From Pyrinomonadaceae bacterium (GTDB lineage Bacteria; Acidobacteriota; Blastocatellia; Pyrinomonadales; Pyrinomonadaceae), in contig JAGOBH010000004.1 of the NCBI GenBank assembly GCA_017983495.1, positions 62,001-126,000 on the forward strand: DNA of 64,000 bases. Direction: 5' to 3'. This document shows positions 38,134 to 46,772 of this stretch, one piece after another. How positions within the stretch are numbered: position 1 is the first letter of the stretch; the number at the start of each line of letters is the position of its first letter. A program made the translations under genes and the position numbers. The notes under the pieces were generated by a model. That model ran no database searches. It had not been told where the DNA came from and saw only the letters and a program-made list of their open reading frames with translations.

Positions 38134-38562
38134 CTATTTTGCTTTACCCATCGGATAGCCGGCCGATTTCCATGCCTGGGTTCCGCCGACCAGGGCGTGA
38201 ACATCCGCAATACCTTTTTGATTTAGTTGGAATGCCAGACCGGCACTCGTGTGTTCGTTCGGTCAGGAACAATAGACGATTATCTTTTTCCCTATCGGGA
38301 TCGCATCGACCTTTGGCTCCTCGTTTCCAAACGCCACGTTCAATGCACCAGCAATGTGCTCCGACTTGAATGCAGGTTCGGCACGGCTGTCAATGAACAC
38401 GACCTTTCCGGCGTCAAAGTCCTTTTTGGCATCGGCTAGAGCGATTCGCGGTACGTCAGCATCGCTTTCAAATTTCTTGAATTCGACAGCCTTTTGGCAC
38501 GCCGCAAAAAACACTACGCCCGCAGCCAACATCGTCAATGTGCGAGTAATATTTGTGATCAT
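38134..38562 (-). CDS. Rhodanese-domain lipoprotein, predicted selenoprotein (TGA at codon 100)
   Basis: The frame runs MITNITRTLTMLAAGVVFFAAC (lipobox-like), then a rhodanese domain (VVFIDSRAEPAFKSEHIAGA) to YCS at residues 97-99, where a TGA (38263-38265) occurs. The same frame continues PNEHTSAGLAFQLNQKG, VHALVGGTQAWKSAGYP and ends at a TAG at 38134. Cysteine homologues have YC-x-C-P-N-E at this site, so TGA replaces exactly the second cysteine, the expected place for selenocysteine. A hairpin with a GGUCU loop lies 14 nt after the TGA. The total would be 142 residues. The start overlaps the bcp stop (TAATG), so both form an operon of thiol/selenol redox proteins. A nonsense mutation is the alternative. 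Confidence 0.8.
38230..38248 (-). promoter_or_regulatory. SECIS-like hairpin
   Basis: On the minus strand GAGTGCC (38248-38242) pairs with GGCATTC (38236-38230), a 7-bp stem with one G-U pair, closing the loop GGTCT. The E. coli fdhF SECIS, bound by SelB, also has a GGUCU in its apical loop. The stem begins 14 nt after the TGA, within the range used by bacterial SECIS elements. The bulged U of fdhF is not evident. Confidence 0.65.
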
Positions 38563-39020
38563 TATTTTTCACCAAACGCGGCCAGCACCTCGTCCGCGTG
38601 CTCGGCGACGTTTACCTTGTCAAAGATCTTAACGATCTTGCCGTCGTCGATCAAAAAGGTCTTTCGCATCGTTCCCATATACTTTTTGCCGTACATGCTC
38701 TTTTCGCCCCAGACGCCATAGGCTTCGACGATCTGTTTTTCGGTGTCGGCAAGCAGGTCGAACGGCAATTGATACTTCGAGATAAATTTCTGATGCGATT
38801 TCTCGCTGTCGGTCGAAACGCCGAGCACCTTAATGCCCTTTGCGTTAAATACGTCGTCAGCATCACGAAACGAACACGCCTCTTTGGTGCATCCGGGCGT
38901 ATCGTCTTTCGGATAAAAGTACAAAACGACCCGCTTACCGGCAAAATCCGAAAGCTTCACGTCGTTCCCGTCCTGGTCTTTGGCGGCGAAATCCGGCGCC
39001 TTATCTCCCTCATTTAACAT
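38562..39020 (-). CDS. bcp: Thioredoxin-dependent peroxiredoxin (BCP/PrxQ)
   Basis: The peroxidatic cysteine is Cys44 in KDDTPGCTKEAC, with a resolving Cys49 five residues later as in PrxQ-type enzymes. FYPKDDTPGCT and GTMRKTFLIDDGK are family signatures. The length of 152 residues is normal. It reduces hydroperoxides with electrons from thioredoxin. The stop overlaps the start of the rhodanese selenoprotein gene downstream, which suggests joint control in oxidative or sulfur stress. Confidence 0.94.
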   Translation of the reverse strand: MLNEGDKAPDFAAKDQDGNDVKLSDFAGKRVVLYFYPKDDTPGCTKEACSFRDADDVFNAKGIKVLGVSTDSEKSHQKFISKYQLPFDLLADTEKQIVEAYGVWGEKSMYGKKYMGTMRKTFLIDDGKIVKIFDKVNVAEHADEVLAAFGEK

Positions 39021-39088
39021 CAGATAAATTCACGCCCCTTGAAAATTCGAATTCTCTAATCTTGCCCGATACAACTGCCGAATGCAAG

Positions 39089-40162
39089 CTACTTACGCCT
39101 GCCAAAATTCCACTTGATACCCGTTGTCAGCAGAAAATCGTTCTTCTCGGCAAGCCCGTTGGGGCGGTTATTAAATCGGTCTCCGACCGTGATGAACCAT
39201 CCGATACGCTTGGTTATGTCCGCCGACAGCGATGCGTCGAAAATAAACCGGTACTTGCTGATGTGTGTCAGATCCTGATATGCGGTGAACGTCTTTTGGA
39301 CCTTCAGACGGTCATTGAATTTATGTTTGAATACCGCGGCACCGAGTGCCTCGGGCGTATCCGTATTTGCGCCGACCTGCCATGCTCGGTTCCACGCAAG
39401 ACCGACCAGTAGATCTAATTCAGTTCGGTCATTCTTGATCGTGTGATGGCCCAATCCGCCGCCGATCACTGAACGAAAATTCAGCCGCTTTGGCCGGTCA
39501 CGCTCGAAATCCCACGAAGCAAAGGTAAACAGTTTTGCGTTGAAATCACGGTCGTAGCGAAATCCGCCCCACACCGCATTCTGGGTCGTTTGCAGTGCCG
39601 CACGGCGGTTGCTGTTCCACAGGCTACGGGCGTAAACGGTCAGTCTGTCTTTCACTCCGGCCTTTGAGGCGCGAATGCCGGTAGCCATCGTCGATGTTCG
39701 GCTGTTGCCCGCCGTGTAGCTAAATCCGATATTCGCATTCCCTTCCCATCCGTCGATCAATCCGAAATAACGCTCCCCGCCGAATAGTCGAGCCGGAGTT
39801 TTTGCAACAACCGGTGTCGCCGGTTTCGTTTCAGTGTTGTTCTTTGGTGGTGCGGGCTTGTTGGCGGTCGGCTCTGCCGGCTTTTCCGGCTCCTTCGGTT
39901 TCGTCGCCGGTGCCTCGGTTCGCTCTCCTGCAGCGGATACGTTGGTCAACGGCCGTTCGAGATCGATCGACTCGATGTACTCCATCGCGATCTTTATCCG
40001 CCCGGCGTACTGTGTTTCGAGTACAACGCTGTCGCGGTCACGCGAGATCACGATCCCCGACAGACGGTCACCGTTTTTGAGCAATATTTCATGCGCCGAA
40101 ACGCTCAGCGACGCTGTGATTATCAGCGCTAAAGACAGCAGTAAGGGGATCTTCTTGTTCAT
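39089..40162 (-). CDS. Outer-membrane DUF481 (YdiY-like) protein
   Basis: The start at 40162 (MNKKIPLLLSLALII) gives a signal peptide; a longer frame adds 14 unlikely residues. After it comes an LSM-like segment (EILLKNGDRLSGIVISRD), a Pro/Lys/Ala-rich linker (residues 90-125), and a DUF481 beta-barrel with alternating strands (GNANIGFSYTAGNSRTS to FLLTTGIKWNFGRR, ending in aromatic/basic residues). Such proteins are salt-induced outer-membrane proteins of unknown transport function. Confidence 0.85.
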   Translation of the reverse strand: MNKKIPLLLSLALIITASLSVSAHEILLKNGDRLSGIVISRDRDSVVLETQYAGRIKIAMEYIESIDLERPLTNVSAAGERTEAPATKPKEPEKPAEPTANKPAPPKNNTETKPATPVVAKTPARLFGGERYFGLIDGWEGNANIGFSYTAGNSRTSTMATGIRASKAGVKDRLTVYARSLWNSNRRAALQTTQNAVWGGFRYDRDFNAKLFTFASWDFERDRPKRLNFRSVIGGGLGHHTIKNDRTELDLLVGLAWNRAWQVGANTDTPEALGAAVFKHKFNDRLKVQKTFTAYQDLTHISKYRFIFDASLSADITKRIGWFITVGDRFNNRPNGLAEKNDFLLTTGIKWNFGRRK

Positions 40163-40318
40163 CGGATCGAAGGTCAGGTCTAAATTTCCACTTTGGAGAT
40201 ACAAAACGCCGCAAAAACCGTGATTCTATCATTTTAGAAACGGACTGTTAATCGAAAAGATCCTGCCCGGCGTTTGACGCTGGCGGGATACGGGCTATAG
40301 ATTTGGTAACTGAACGCA

Positions 40319-40834
40319 ATGAAAATACTAGCGGAAAAAAAAGCTCTGAAGATGCTAGCCGTGATCCGCGACGAATTCGCGGCCGATATCCGCACAAATT
40401 ACGAGCACGCTGCGAAGAGCTGTGTTACTTGCGACACGCCCGGAGCATGCTGTCTGGACGCCCATTTTGTGAACGTTCACATTACGCCGCTTGAGGCGGT
40501 CGCGATCCGGAACGTGATCGAAAATTTGCCCGACGAACGTCGAAACCAGGTAAGTCGGAGGATAACAGACACGGTGTCGCGATTTGGGCTCGACCGCGAT
40601 GGAGACACATTTTCGCGGACCTACGCCTGTCCCTTATACGAAAAGGGCACCGGCTGCCTCGTTCATGACGAGGCCAAACCGCTGCCCTGTATCCAACACG
40701 CCTGTTACGAAAATGCCGCCGATCTGCCGCCCGACGCTCTGCAATCCGCCGCCGAAGCTGCGGTTGCACGCCTGAACGAACGCACTTACGGACAACCTCA
40801 GCCGTGGCTGCCGCTGCCCGTCGCTATATCCTAA
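40319..40834 (+). CDS. YkgJ-type cysteine-cluster protein
   Basis: Cysteines are arranged as CVTCDTPGACC near residues 35-45, then CPLYEKGTGC near residue 105 and CIQHAC near residue 124, fitting the zinc- or iron-chelating CxxCxxxxCC family (YkgJ/Fliw-like). The 171-residue protein has no signal peptide. Its biochemical role is not established; metal binding is likely. Its tail overlaps the convergent membrane gene by 4 bp. Confidence 0.8.
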   Translation: MKILAEKKALKMLAVIRDEFAADIRTNYEHAAKSCVTCDTPGACCLDAHFVNVHITPLEAVAIRNVIENLPDERRNQVSRRITDTVSRFGLDRDGDTFSRTYACPLYEKGTGCLVHDEAKPLPCIQHACYENAADLPPDALQSAAEAAVARLNERTYGQPQPWLPLPVAIS

Positions 40835-41235
40835 GCCGATTTCCTTAGCTTTCCGCCCAGGATCGTCATCGGGATGAGCAGCACGAGAAAAACGAGGTGA
40901 TACCAGATCGGAAGATATTTCCATGCGACGGCCTCGACACCCGCGCCAAATAAAAACAAGATTATGCCGAGTATAAGTGTGCTGCGTCGATTTTCATTGG
41001 CAATGATCGCCGCAAGAAAGCCCGACATTATCGATATCACGACGCTGCGTATGATATGCATCGCCAGGATCGTCGTGTCAGCGGTAAAGGCGTCACCGTT
41101 TGTCATCGCCTTTTCAAATGCACGCTGATGCTCACCATACCAACCGATCGCGCTCATCATTACCTGATCGCTGCCAACCCACAAGATCGACCACGCAATA
41201 AAGCCGGCGATCACGCCAAGAATCACTCGGAGCAT
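40831..41235 (-). CDS. Four-helix membrane protein
   Basis: The 134-residue protein has hydrophobic segments at about residues 3-22, 58-80, 85-104 and 108-126, with a charged periplasmic or cytoplasmic loop (GEHQRAFEKAMTNGDAF) between the first two. It resembles small hypothetical membrane proteins of soil bacteria. No motif suggests a function. Confidence 0.7.
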   Translation of the reverse strand: MLRVILGVIAGFIAWSILWVGSDQVMMSAIGWYGEHQRAFEKAMTNGDAFTADTTILAMHIIRSVVISIMSGFLAAIIANENRRSTLILGIILFLFGAGVEAVAWKYLPIWYHLVFLVLLIPMTILGGKLRKSA

Positions 41236-41439
41236 AGATTATCCCTCGCTAAATTATATTTTAATGGTGCAGTTAGTTTCCGATCGTCATAAGCCGTTTC
41301 CAGCGACAACCGAATTCTGCCTGTCAGAGTAGTAGCGAACGGCTCCAATGTCAATCGCCTGCCCACGTCAAAGTCGTCACCGATGTCGCACATCTTACGG
41401 GATATCTGTTAAGATTCATCACTATTCAACTGAAAAATA

Positions 41440-42087
41440 ATGACCCCGCTGCTCGACAGTATCAATCAGGATCTGATCACCGAACTTCGAAAATTCGGAC
41501 GAACGCACAAGTTCAATGAGAACGAAGAGATCTTTGCGGGCGGCGACAACGCCGATTTTCTGCCTGTCGTGCTGTCTGGCAAGGTCAAGATGATCAACTT
41601 CCTCGAACCGGGCAAAGAGGTCATCATCGGGATCTTTGGCAAGGGCGAAATGTTTGCGATACCGCCGGTCTTTGACGGCGGACGCTATCCGGCGACCGCG
41701 ATCGCGATGGAACGCACTGATCTGCTGATGATCGCTCGTTCGGATTTTCTCGACCTCATCCGCCGGTCGAGCGAGCTTGCCTTTGCTGTCATCGAATGGA
41801 CATGTGCGATGCTGCGGGAAAAAACGGCGACTATTCAAAATCTCGCAACCGCTTCGCCCGATCACCGTATCGGCAATGTGCTTATAAAACTCGCAAGTGG
41901 GAATACCGACGACAGCCCGGTCAAGATCACACTTCGACGCGAGGATATCGCAAAAATGGCAGGCCTGACGACCGAGACGACAATCCGCGTAATTCGCCGT
42001 CTGGCCGAACTCCGCATGGTCAGGATCGACCACGGCAAGATCTTCATCGACGACATTTCAAAGCTCAAACGCCACGTGGAAAGCTGA
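41440..42087 (+). CDS. Crp/Fnr-family transcriptional regulator
   Basis: A cyclic-nucleotide-binding-like sensor domain (GGDNADFLPVVLSGKVKMI) occupies residues 20-120, and a winged helix (LRREDIAKMAGLTTETTIRVIRRLAE) residues 165-200. The recognition helix ETTIRVIRR has the E..xR pattern of FNR/DNR-like proteins. It lacks FNR-type cysteine clusters, so it may sense NO through heme, as DNR does. It is adjacent to hemoglobin and qNOR genes, and an FNR-like box lies upstream of qNOR. Its end overlaps the hemoglobin gene by 23 bp, tail to tail. Confidence 0.9.
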   Translation: MTPLLDSINQDLITELRKFGRTHKFNENEEIFAGGDNADFLPVVLSGKVKMINFLEPGKEVIIGIFGKGEMFAIPPVFDGGRYPATAIAMERTDLLMIARSDFLDLIRRSSELAFAVIEWTCAMLREKTATIQNLATASPDHRIGNVLIKLASGNTDDSPVKITLRREDIAKMAGLTTETTIRVIRRLAELRMVRIDHGKIFIDDISKLKRHVES

Positions 42088-42493
42088 TCTCGCCGCCCTG
42101 AATAGCACCGACAAACTGCCGCATCCGACCGGCGATCGCCTCAGCACGCAGCTTGATAAAATCAGCCCGTTCACCACTAAACAAACTGTCAGTCGTGCCA
42201 TTAAATATCTCCAGCCAACGCCCGAAATGTTCGGGCAGCAGCGGCGTTTTCTCGTTCAGATGGCCGTGAACCTCAAGTGGATTCCTGCCGTGCCGGGCGT
42301 ATGCACCGGTCTGAAAAACGATGGTCTCCCAAAAATCACCGATCACCGGCAGGTGGTGTTCGAGGTCAAGTTTCGCGATATCATTAAAAATGTATCCGAT
42401 AACATCATCCGCCATCGCCGCTGAATAGAACCGCTGCATCAGCAGGTCGATGTCGGCTCGGTTTTCGATGTCTTGTAGTTGCTCAGGCCGCAT
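42065..42493 (-). CDS. Group III truncated hemoglobin
   Basis: Residues FYSAAMADDVIGYIFND, near residue 22, and the proximal helix region DFWETIVFQTGAYARHGRNP, with HFGRWLEIFNGTTDSLFSG further on, match TrHb group III. Heme-binding and distal aromatic residues are present. Such globins detoxify NO or deliver O2. It is just upstream of qNOR on the same strand direction of the NO module. Confidence 0.88.
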   Translation of the reverse strand: MRPEQLQDIENRADIDLLMQRFYSAAMADDVIGYIFNDIAKLDLEHHLPVIGDFWETIVFQTGAYARHGRNPLEVHGHLNEKTPLLPEHFGRWLEIFNGTTDSLFSGERADFIKLRAEAIAGRMRQFVGAIQGGEISFPRGV

Positions 42494-42519
42494 AGATTCT
42501 TTTCAATTTAGAACACGAA

Positions 42520-42551
42520 CCGGGCAGATCGATCAAGTTCGATCTGCCCGG
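42520..42551. terminator. Long hairpin between qNOR and hemoglobin genes
   Basis: A perfect 13-bp stem (42520-42532 with 42539-42551) closes the loop TCAAGT. It lies 17 bp after the qNOR stop and 26 bp before the hemoglobin start. No T tract follows on the minus strand, so it may act as an attenuator or RNA-processing site rather than a full terminator. Confidence 0.65.
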
Positions 42552-42568
42552 TCCTCTGTTTGTCGCTG

Positions 42569-44821
42569 CTACTGCATTTCGGCCGGTTCCACGATCGGTG
42601 CCGGCTCATTCTCGCCCTTTGTGACCATCAGTTTGATCGCAAACCATACGAACGCGACCGCTCCGATGGCAAAGATCGTGTCACCGAATAGCCTGCCCCA
42701 TCTGAGAAACTGCATCAGATCGGTCTGCATAAATTCCGGACTGCGTGCCGACCAGTAACCGACTGACACAGACTGATAAGTTTGCAACAACCCGATCGGC
42801 AGCAGGCTGAGCAGCATCTCCATCAGCATACCGATGTTGATCGCCCAGAACGCAAAGCCGATGAGCTTGGTGTTCCACTTTCGTTCCGGCTGCATTGCCC
42901 GCATACAGAACAGCAGCAGGCCAAGGCCGAGCGTGCCGTAAACGCCGTAGAGAGCTCCGTGAGCGTGGACCGCGGTCGTATTGAGGCCCTGCATATAATA
43001 GAGTGCGATCGGCGGATTGATCATAAAGCCGAAGATGCCGGCACCGACCAGATTCCAGAACGCCACCGCGACGAAGAAATACACGACCCATTTGTATTGA
43101 GCCAGCCACGGGCGTGATCTTGAATGGCGAATGTTGTCGAACGCCTCATAGCCGACAAATACCAGGGGCACGATCTCGAGTGCGCTAAAGACCGACCCGA
43201 ACGCCAAAGCGATCGTCGGCGTACCCGCAAAATACAGATGATGGAGCGTGCCGATAATACCGCCGCTGAGGTAAATGGCACCCGACATGAGCGATGCCTT
43301 GGCGGCATGCTCGGCGTCGATGACCTTGAGCCGTGCAAAAAGATAAGCGATGACGACGGTCGCAAAGACCTCGAAAAAGCCTTCGACCCACAGGTGAACG
43401 ACCCACCAGCGCCAATATTCGACAACCGTCAGGTGCGAACGCATTCCCCAAAACAGGCCCGGTGCGTAAAACAACGCGATACCTGCGGTCGTACCGAGGA
43501 AGAGCATGATCAGCGATTTGTTCGAACCCTCACGCCTTAACGCCGGTATCGCCGTACGGCCGATCAGGAACAGCCATAACAACAGGCCGACGAACAATGC
43601 CGCCTGCCAGACACGGCCGAGATCGACGTATTCATAGCCCTGGTGTCCAAACCAGAACCACATGTCGCCGCTGCCGAGTTTGTGCATGACGCTCATCCAC
43701 TGTCCGGCCATCGAACCGAGCACGACGATCAGCAGTGCGCCAAACAGAGCGTCAACGCCGAGTTTTTGAAATTTCGGTTCCTTACCGCAGATATACGGAG
43801 CGATAAACAGTCCGGCCGCGAGCCATGCGGTCGCGATCCAGAAAATACCAAGTTGTGTGTGCCACGTTCGGGTGACCACGTAGGGCAGATAATCCGCGAG
43901 CGGAATGCCGTAAAATCCGCCGCCTTCGACACCGTAGTGAGCCGTGATGATGCCCATCACGATCTGCAGCAAAAAGAGCAGCGAGACCACGAGAAAGTAC
44001 TTGACCGTCGCTTTTTGCGAAGGTGTCAGCGTCTCACCGATCAGCGGATCGCTGTCCGGCGTGTTGCTGTCTTCGGTCTCGTTTCGCCAACCCGCGTAAA
44101 ACCACACCATCGCTCCGATACCGGCGATCAGCATGATAACGCTTACGCCTGTCCAGACAATGGTCGAACTGGTCGGCACGTTGCCGACGAGCGGTTCGGA
44201 CGGAAAATTACTGGTGTACGAGATGTTGTTGTTCGGGCGGTTTGCCGCCGACGCCCACGACGTCCAGAAAAAGAACGACGTCAGCTCACGCAGCTTGACC
44301 GGATCGGACTGCGCGTTTTTCTGAATTGCGTAGTCCTTGTTACCGTTGGCGAAAACGTCCGAGTAGTGTTTCAGATTATCCTCGAATGCCGCGGCCCGAA
44401 CGGAATCAAGAGTGATCCGCCCGGTCGCCTCGTCGTAGGTGTTTTTCCGCATCATGTCCTGCAAACGCTGCCTCAGCATCGCTTGCTGTTCGCTGGCCAG
44501 AGCGTCGTAAGTGCGGCCTGATTCCGCCTGTGCCCAGGTGTTGAGAATAAAGACCGACTCGCGATGCAGATAATCCGCGGTCCAGTCCGGCGCGACGTAC
44601 GAACCGTGTCCCCAGATCGAACCGACCTGCATTCCGCCCATTGCCTGCCAGACGTTCTGGCCGTTCAAAACCTGTTCAGGGGCGATCAGCACCTTTCCGT
44701 CGGTCGTCACCACCTCTTTCGGTATTGGCGGAGCCTGCCGAAATATCTCGGTCCCGATATAACCGAGCACCGCAAAGGAAAGCACGAAAACCGCACCTAA
44801 AATGATCCAAAGCCGTTTCAT
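42569..44821 (-). CDS. norB: Quinol-dependent nitric oxide reductase (qNOR)
   Basis: The start at 44821 (MKRLWIILGAVFVL) has a GAGGC ribosome site 9 nt upstream. The 750-residue protein is a single-chain NorZ/qNOR. A hydrophilic N-terminal domain (about residues 40-210, WGHGSYVAPDWTADYLHRE) replaces cytochrome c, and about twelve transmembrane helices follow with the catalytic heme-copper-type histidines (WRWWVVHLWVEGFFE, LHHLYFAG, HAHGALYG). It reduces 2 NO to N2O using menaquinol. The hemoglobin gene lies immediately downstream and the Crp/Fnr regulator just beyond. Confidence 0.95.
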   Translation of the reverse strand: MKRLWIILGAVFVLSFAVLGYIGTEIFRQAPPIPKEVVTTDGKVLIAPEQVLNGQNVWQAMGGMQVGSIWGHGSYVAPDWTADYLHRESVFILNTWAQAESGRTYDALASEQQAMLRQRLQDMMRKNTYDEATGRITLDSVRAAAFEDNLKHYSDVFANGNKDYAIQKNAQSDPVKLRELTSFFFWTSWASAANRPNNNISYTSNFPSEPLVGNVPTSSTIVWTGVSVIMLIAGIGAMVWFYAGWRNETEDSNTPDSDPLIGETLTPSQKATVKYFLVVSLLFLLQIVMGIITAHYGVEGGGFYGIPLADYLPYVVTRTWHTQLGIFWIATAWLAAGLFIAPYICGKEPKFQKLGVDALFGALLIVVLGSMAGQWMSVMHKLGSGDMWFWFGHQGYEYVDLGRVWQAALFVGLLLWLFLIGRTAIPALRREGSNKSLIMLFLGTTAGIALFYAPGLFWGMRSHLTVVEYWRWWVVHLWVEGFFEVFATVVIAYLFARLKVIDAEHAAKASLMSGAIYLSGGIIGTLHHLYFAGTPTIALAFGSVFSALEIVPLVFVGYEAFDNIRHSRSRPWLAQYKWVVYFFVAVAFWNLVGAGIFGFMINPPIALYYMQGLNTTAVHAHGALYGVYGTLGLGLLLFCMRAMQPERKWNTKLIGFAFWAINIGMLMEMLLSLLPIGLLQTYQSVSVGYWSARSPEFMQTDLMQFLRWGRLFGDTIFAIGAVAFVWFAIKLMVTKGENEPAPIVEPAEMQ

Positions 44822-44905
44822 AAGATTTGCCTCTTTTTGTAGCCGCAAGACGCGGCGAGTGATTAATTCCTGTTCTGAGCCTAAATGGCGGGTTGGGATC
44901 CAAAA

Positions 44906-44919
44906 ATGATTTGAATCAT
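44906..44919. promoter_or_regulatory. FNR-like operator upstream of qNOR
   Basis: ATGAT-TTGA-ATCAT (44906-44919) is a perfect inverted repeat with the TGAT-N4-ATCA core recognised by FNR/DNR proteins; the outer bases are A/T-swapped relative to TTGAT. It lies 85 bp upstream of qNOR and 124 bp upstream of mqnE, in their divergent intergenic region. The Crp/Fnr protein encoded at 41440-42087 is the likely ligand. Confidence 0.65.
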
Positions 44920-45042
44920 AAACTCAGAATTTTTCGAATTACGTTGATAAGGCATCATACGACTTTATGTATCGCTTTTGATAGTATTTATTTTTGGCCG
45001 CCAAACCTGTCGTCCGCCCGTGGCGAACGCAAGGGGAGATAT

Positions 45043-46140
45043 ATGCAGTTTTCATTTGACCGACAATTACTCGAGATCGCCGACAAGGTCGAGGACGGCG
45101 AACGCCTGAGCTTTGACGAGGGCATGGCATTGTTTGCGACCGACGACCTCAACGCTCTCGGCAAACTCGCGGACACCGTCCGCCGACGCAGGCATGGAAA
45201 AACGACGTATTACAACGTCAACCGCCATTTCAACCACACGAACATCTGCGTCGCCGATTGTAAATTTTGCGGCTTTTACCGCCGTGCACGCCAGGACGAC
45301 GCCTATACGCACTCGATCGAAGAAGGCATCGATATCGCCCGCACCGCAGTTGCCGAAGGTGCGACCGAACTCCACATCGTCGGCGGGCTCAACAGCAAAC
45401 TGCCGTTCTCGTATTACACCGACCTGTTCTCGTCGCTCAAGCGTGAGTTCCCTGCCCTGCACATCAAGGCTCTGACGATGGTCGAGCTTGATTTCTTCGC
45501 ACGCTTTTACAAGATGTCGGACGAGGACGTCATCGACCAATTGCACGCCGCGGGAATGGACTCGTGCCCGGGCGGCGGTGCCGAGATCTTTGCCGAACCG
45601 ACGCGTTCGATCATCTGCGATCACAAATGCGGAGCGGAACGTTGGCTCGAACTCGCCGGCAAGGTCCACGCCGCCGGCCTCAAGACCAACGCGACCATCC
45701 TTTACGGCCACATCGAGACTACGCAAGACCGCGTCGATCATCTCGTCCGGCTTCGTGAACAGCAGGACATCTCGGGCGGTTTCCAGTGCTTTATCCCGCT
45801 CGCGTTCTATCCGCCGGGATCCGCACTCGAATCGCTCCCCGGCCCGAGCGGCGTCGACAGCCTCAAAATGATCGCCGTCTCACGCCTGATGCTCGACAAC
45901 TTTGACCACATCAAAGCCTATTGGGTCATGCTCGGCAAACAGCTCGCCCAGACCGCACTCCACTACGGCGCCAACGACCTCGACGGCACCATCACCGACG
46001 GCGGCGAACTGACCGAAGCCTACTCCGTCGAAAACGGCGAAGTAAAAATGTCCAAAGACGAGCTCATCAAAATGATCGAAAACGCTGGCTTCGAGGCCGT
46101 CGAACGCGACACCGTCTACAACCGCGTCGCCGCAGTGTAA
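45043..46140 (+). CDS. mqnE: Aminofutalosine synthase
   Basis: This radical-SAM enzyme joins the carboxyvinyl aromatic and SAM moieties to form aminofutalosine in the futalosine menaquinone pathway. The [4Fe-4S] cysteines are C69, C73 and C76 ([11 protein letters not shown]). [16 protein letters not shown] and the adenosine-binding [13 protein letters not shown] follow, and [13 protein letters not shown] completes the core. The start at 45043 follows AAGGGGAGATAT. The C-terminus (residues 334-365, starting [12 protein letters not shown] and ending NRVAAV) is the sequence that recurs several times downstream. The gene is divergent from qNOR, so menaquinone supply and use are neighbours. Confidence 0.95.
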   Translation: MQFSFDRQLLEIADKVEDGERLSFDEGMALFATDDLNALGKLADTVRRRRHGKTTYYNVNRHFNHTNICVADCKFCGFYRRARQDDAYTHSIEEGIDIARTAVAEGATELHIVGGLNSKLPFSYYTDLFSSLKREFPALHIKALTMVELDFFARFYKMSDEDVIDQLHAAGMDSCPGGGAEIFAEPTRSIICDHKCGAERWLELAGKVHAAGLKTNATILYGHIETTQDRVDHLVRLREQQDISGGFQCFIPLAFYPPGSALESLPGPSGVDSLKMIAVSRLMLDNFDHIKAYWVMLGKQLAQTALHYGANDLDGTITDGGELTEAYSVENGEVKMSKDELIKMIENAGFEAVERDTVYNRVAAV

Positions 46141-46177
46141 GTTTGTTGTCCAGTTCCGCGTTGAGTGAAGTGTGGGT
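46123..46177 (+). repeat. 55-bp repeat R spanning the mqnE stop codon
   Basis: The repeat starts in the last six codons of mqnE, crosses the TAA at 46138-46140 and ends at GTGTGGGT. It recurs at 49560-49614 with 47 of 55 identical bases and no gaps. Both copies directly precede a cassette gene. In each, the GTG of the final GTGGGT opens the frame of that gene. Confidence 0.85.
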
Positions 46178-46183
46178 GCGACG

Positions 46184-46570
46184 ATGGCGAGAATGCTCAA
46201 GAATAATCTAACGAAAGGTCGAGTACGACACTTGCCGATCATCTTGGTCGCAGTGCATCTGGTGTTGATATTAATCGCGTTGTGCCAAGTCGAGTACCAT
46301 GGGGGCGGATTGCATCCGATTAATCAGCCGATGATGGTTCAAATTCTAATAATCGTGAATTTTCCTGCGATGTTATTCGCTGGAATGCTTGTTATTCCGG
46401 TTGTCTTGAATGTGTTTGGCCTTCATGCGAATGAAACAACGCTTTGGCTACAGGTTGCTCTATTCATTGTTTGCGCGTCGCTTCAATGGTGGCTACTTGG
46501 ATTAGCCTTTCGTCGTGTATTTGCCTCGAAGGCTAAGCAATCGTCGAACGACATTGAGCCGAAAAGCTGA
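46184..46570 (+). CDS. Small membrane protein, first cassette gene after mqnE
   Basis: The start is the ATG at 46184 (MARMLKNNLTKG); a GTG at 46172 inside the 55-bp repeat is an alternative in the same frame. Three hydrophobic segments are apparent, at about residues 16-34, 50-72 and 80-105, separated by a loop with EYHGGGLHPINQP. The C-terminus is hydrophilic. No family is recognised. It lies between the mqnE stop and an extra copy of the mqnE tail, so it appears to be a gene inserted at the mqnE 3' end. Confidence 0.6.
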   Translation: MARMLKNNLTKGRVRHLPIILVAVHLVLILIALCQVEYHGGGLHPINQPMMVQILIIVNFPAMLFAGMLVIPVVLNVFGLHANETTLWLQVALFIVCASLQWWLLGLAFRRVFASKAKQSSNDIEPKS

Positions 46571-46617
46571 CGGCTAAGTTCTCCCAATCGTCCTCCGAAG
46601 GGCAGAAAAATCGACGC

Positions 46618-46680
46618 GAAGCACTGCAAGTCGCTCACGAAGCTTTGAAGGTGCCTCACGAAGCGGTGAAGATGGTTAAC
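46618..46680 (+). repeat. 21-bp tandem repeats coding for heptads, array 1
   Basis: Three 21-bp units read in frame as EALQVAH, EALKVPH and EAVKMVN, and run directly into the displaced mqnE tail at 46681. The conserved core is TCACGAAGC. Related units occur at 48745-48816, 50269-50298 and 51029-51094, so this is a dispersed repeat family of the array. Confidence 0.8.
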
Positions 46681-46770
46681 GACGAGCTCATCAAAATGAT
46701 CGAAAACGCCAGCTTCGAGGCCGTGGAAAGGGACACCGTTTATAATGAAGTTGAGGGGGTTGGGGTTTAG
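46681..46770 (+). pseudogene. mqnE tail copy 2
   Basis: The frame [21 protein letters not shown] is, in two pieces, [10 protein letters not shown] and [11 protein letters not shown], followed by NEVEGVGV and TAG. It aligns residue by residue with the mqnE C-terminus, with two replacements in the core and a different last few codons. Over 24 codons 60 of 72 bases agree, and most changes are synonymous. A possible start is the ATG at 46672. The TPR gene begins 2 bp after its stop. Confidence 0.85.
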
Positions 46771-46772
46771 AT

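Noticed and set aside
38134..38562. Simple truncated rhodanese ending at residue 99
   Set aside because: The frame after the TGA is conserved in family sense and ends in a normal stop; a hairpin suited to selenocysteine insertion follows.
44944..44957. Second FNR-like sequence TTGAT-AAGGC-ATCA before mqnE
   Set aside because: The spacer is 5 bp rather than 4, and the outer base pair does not complete the dyad.
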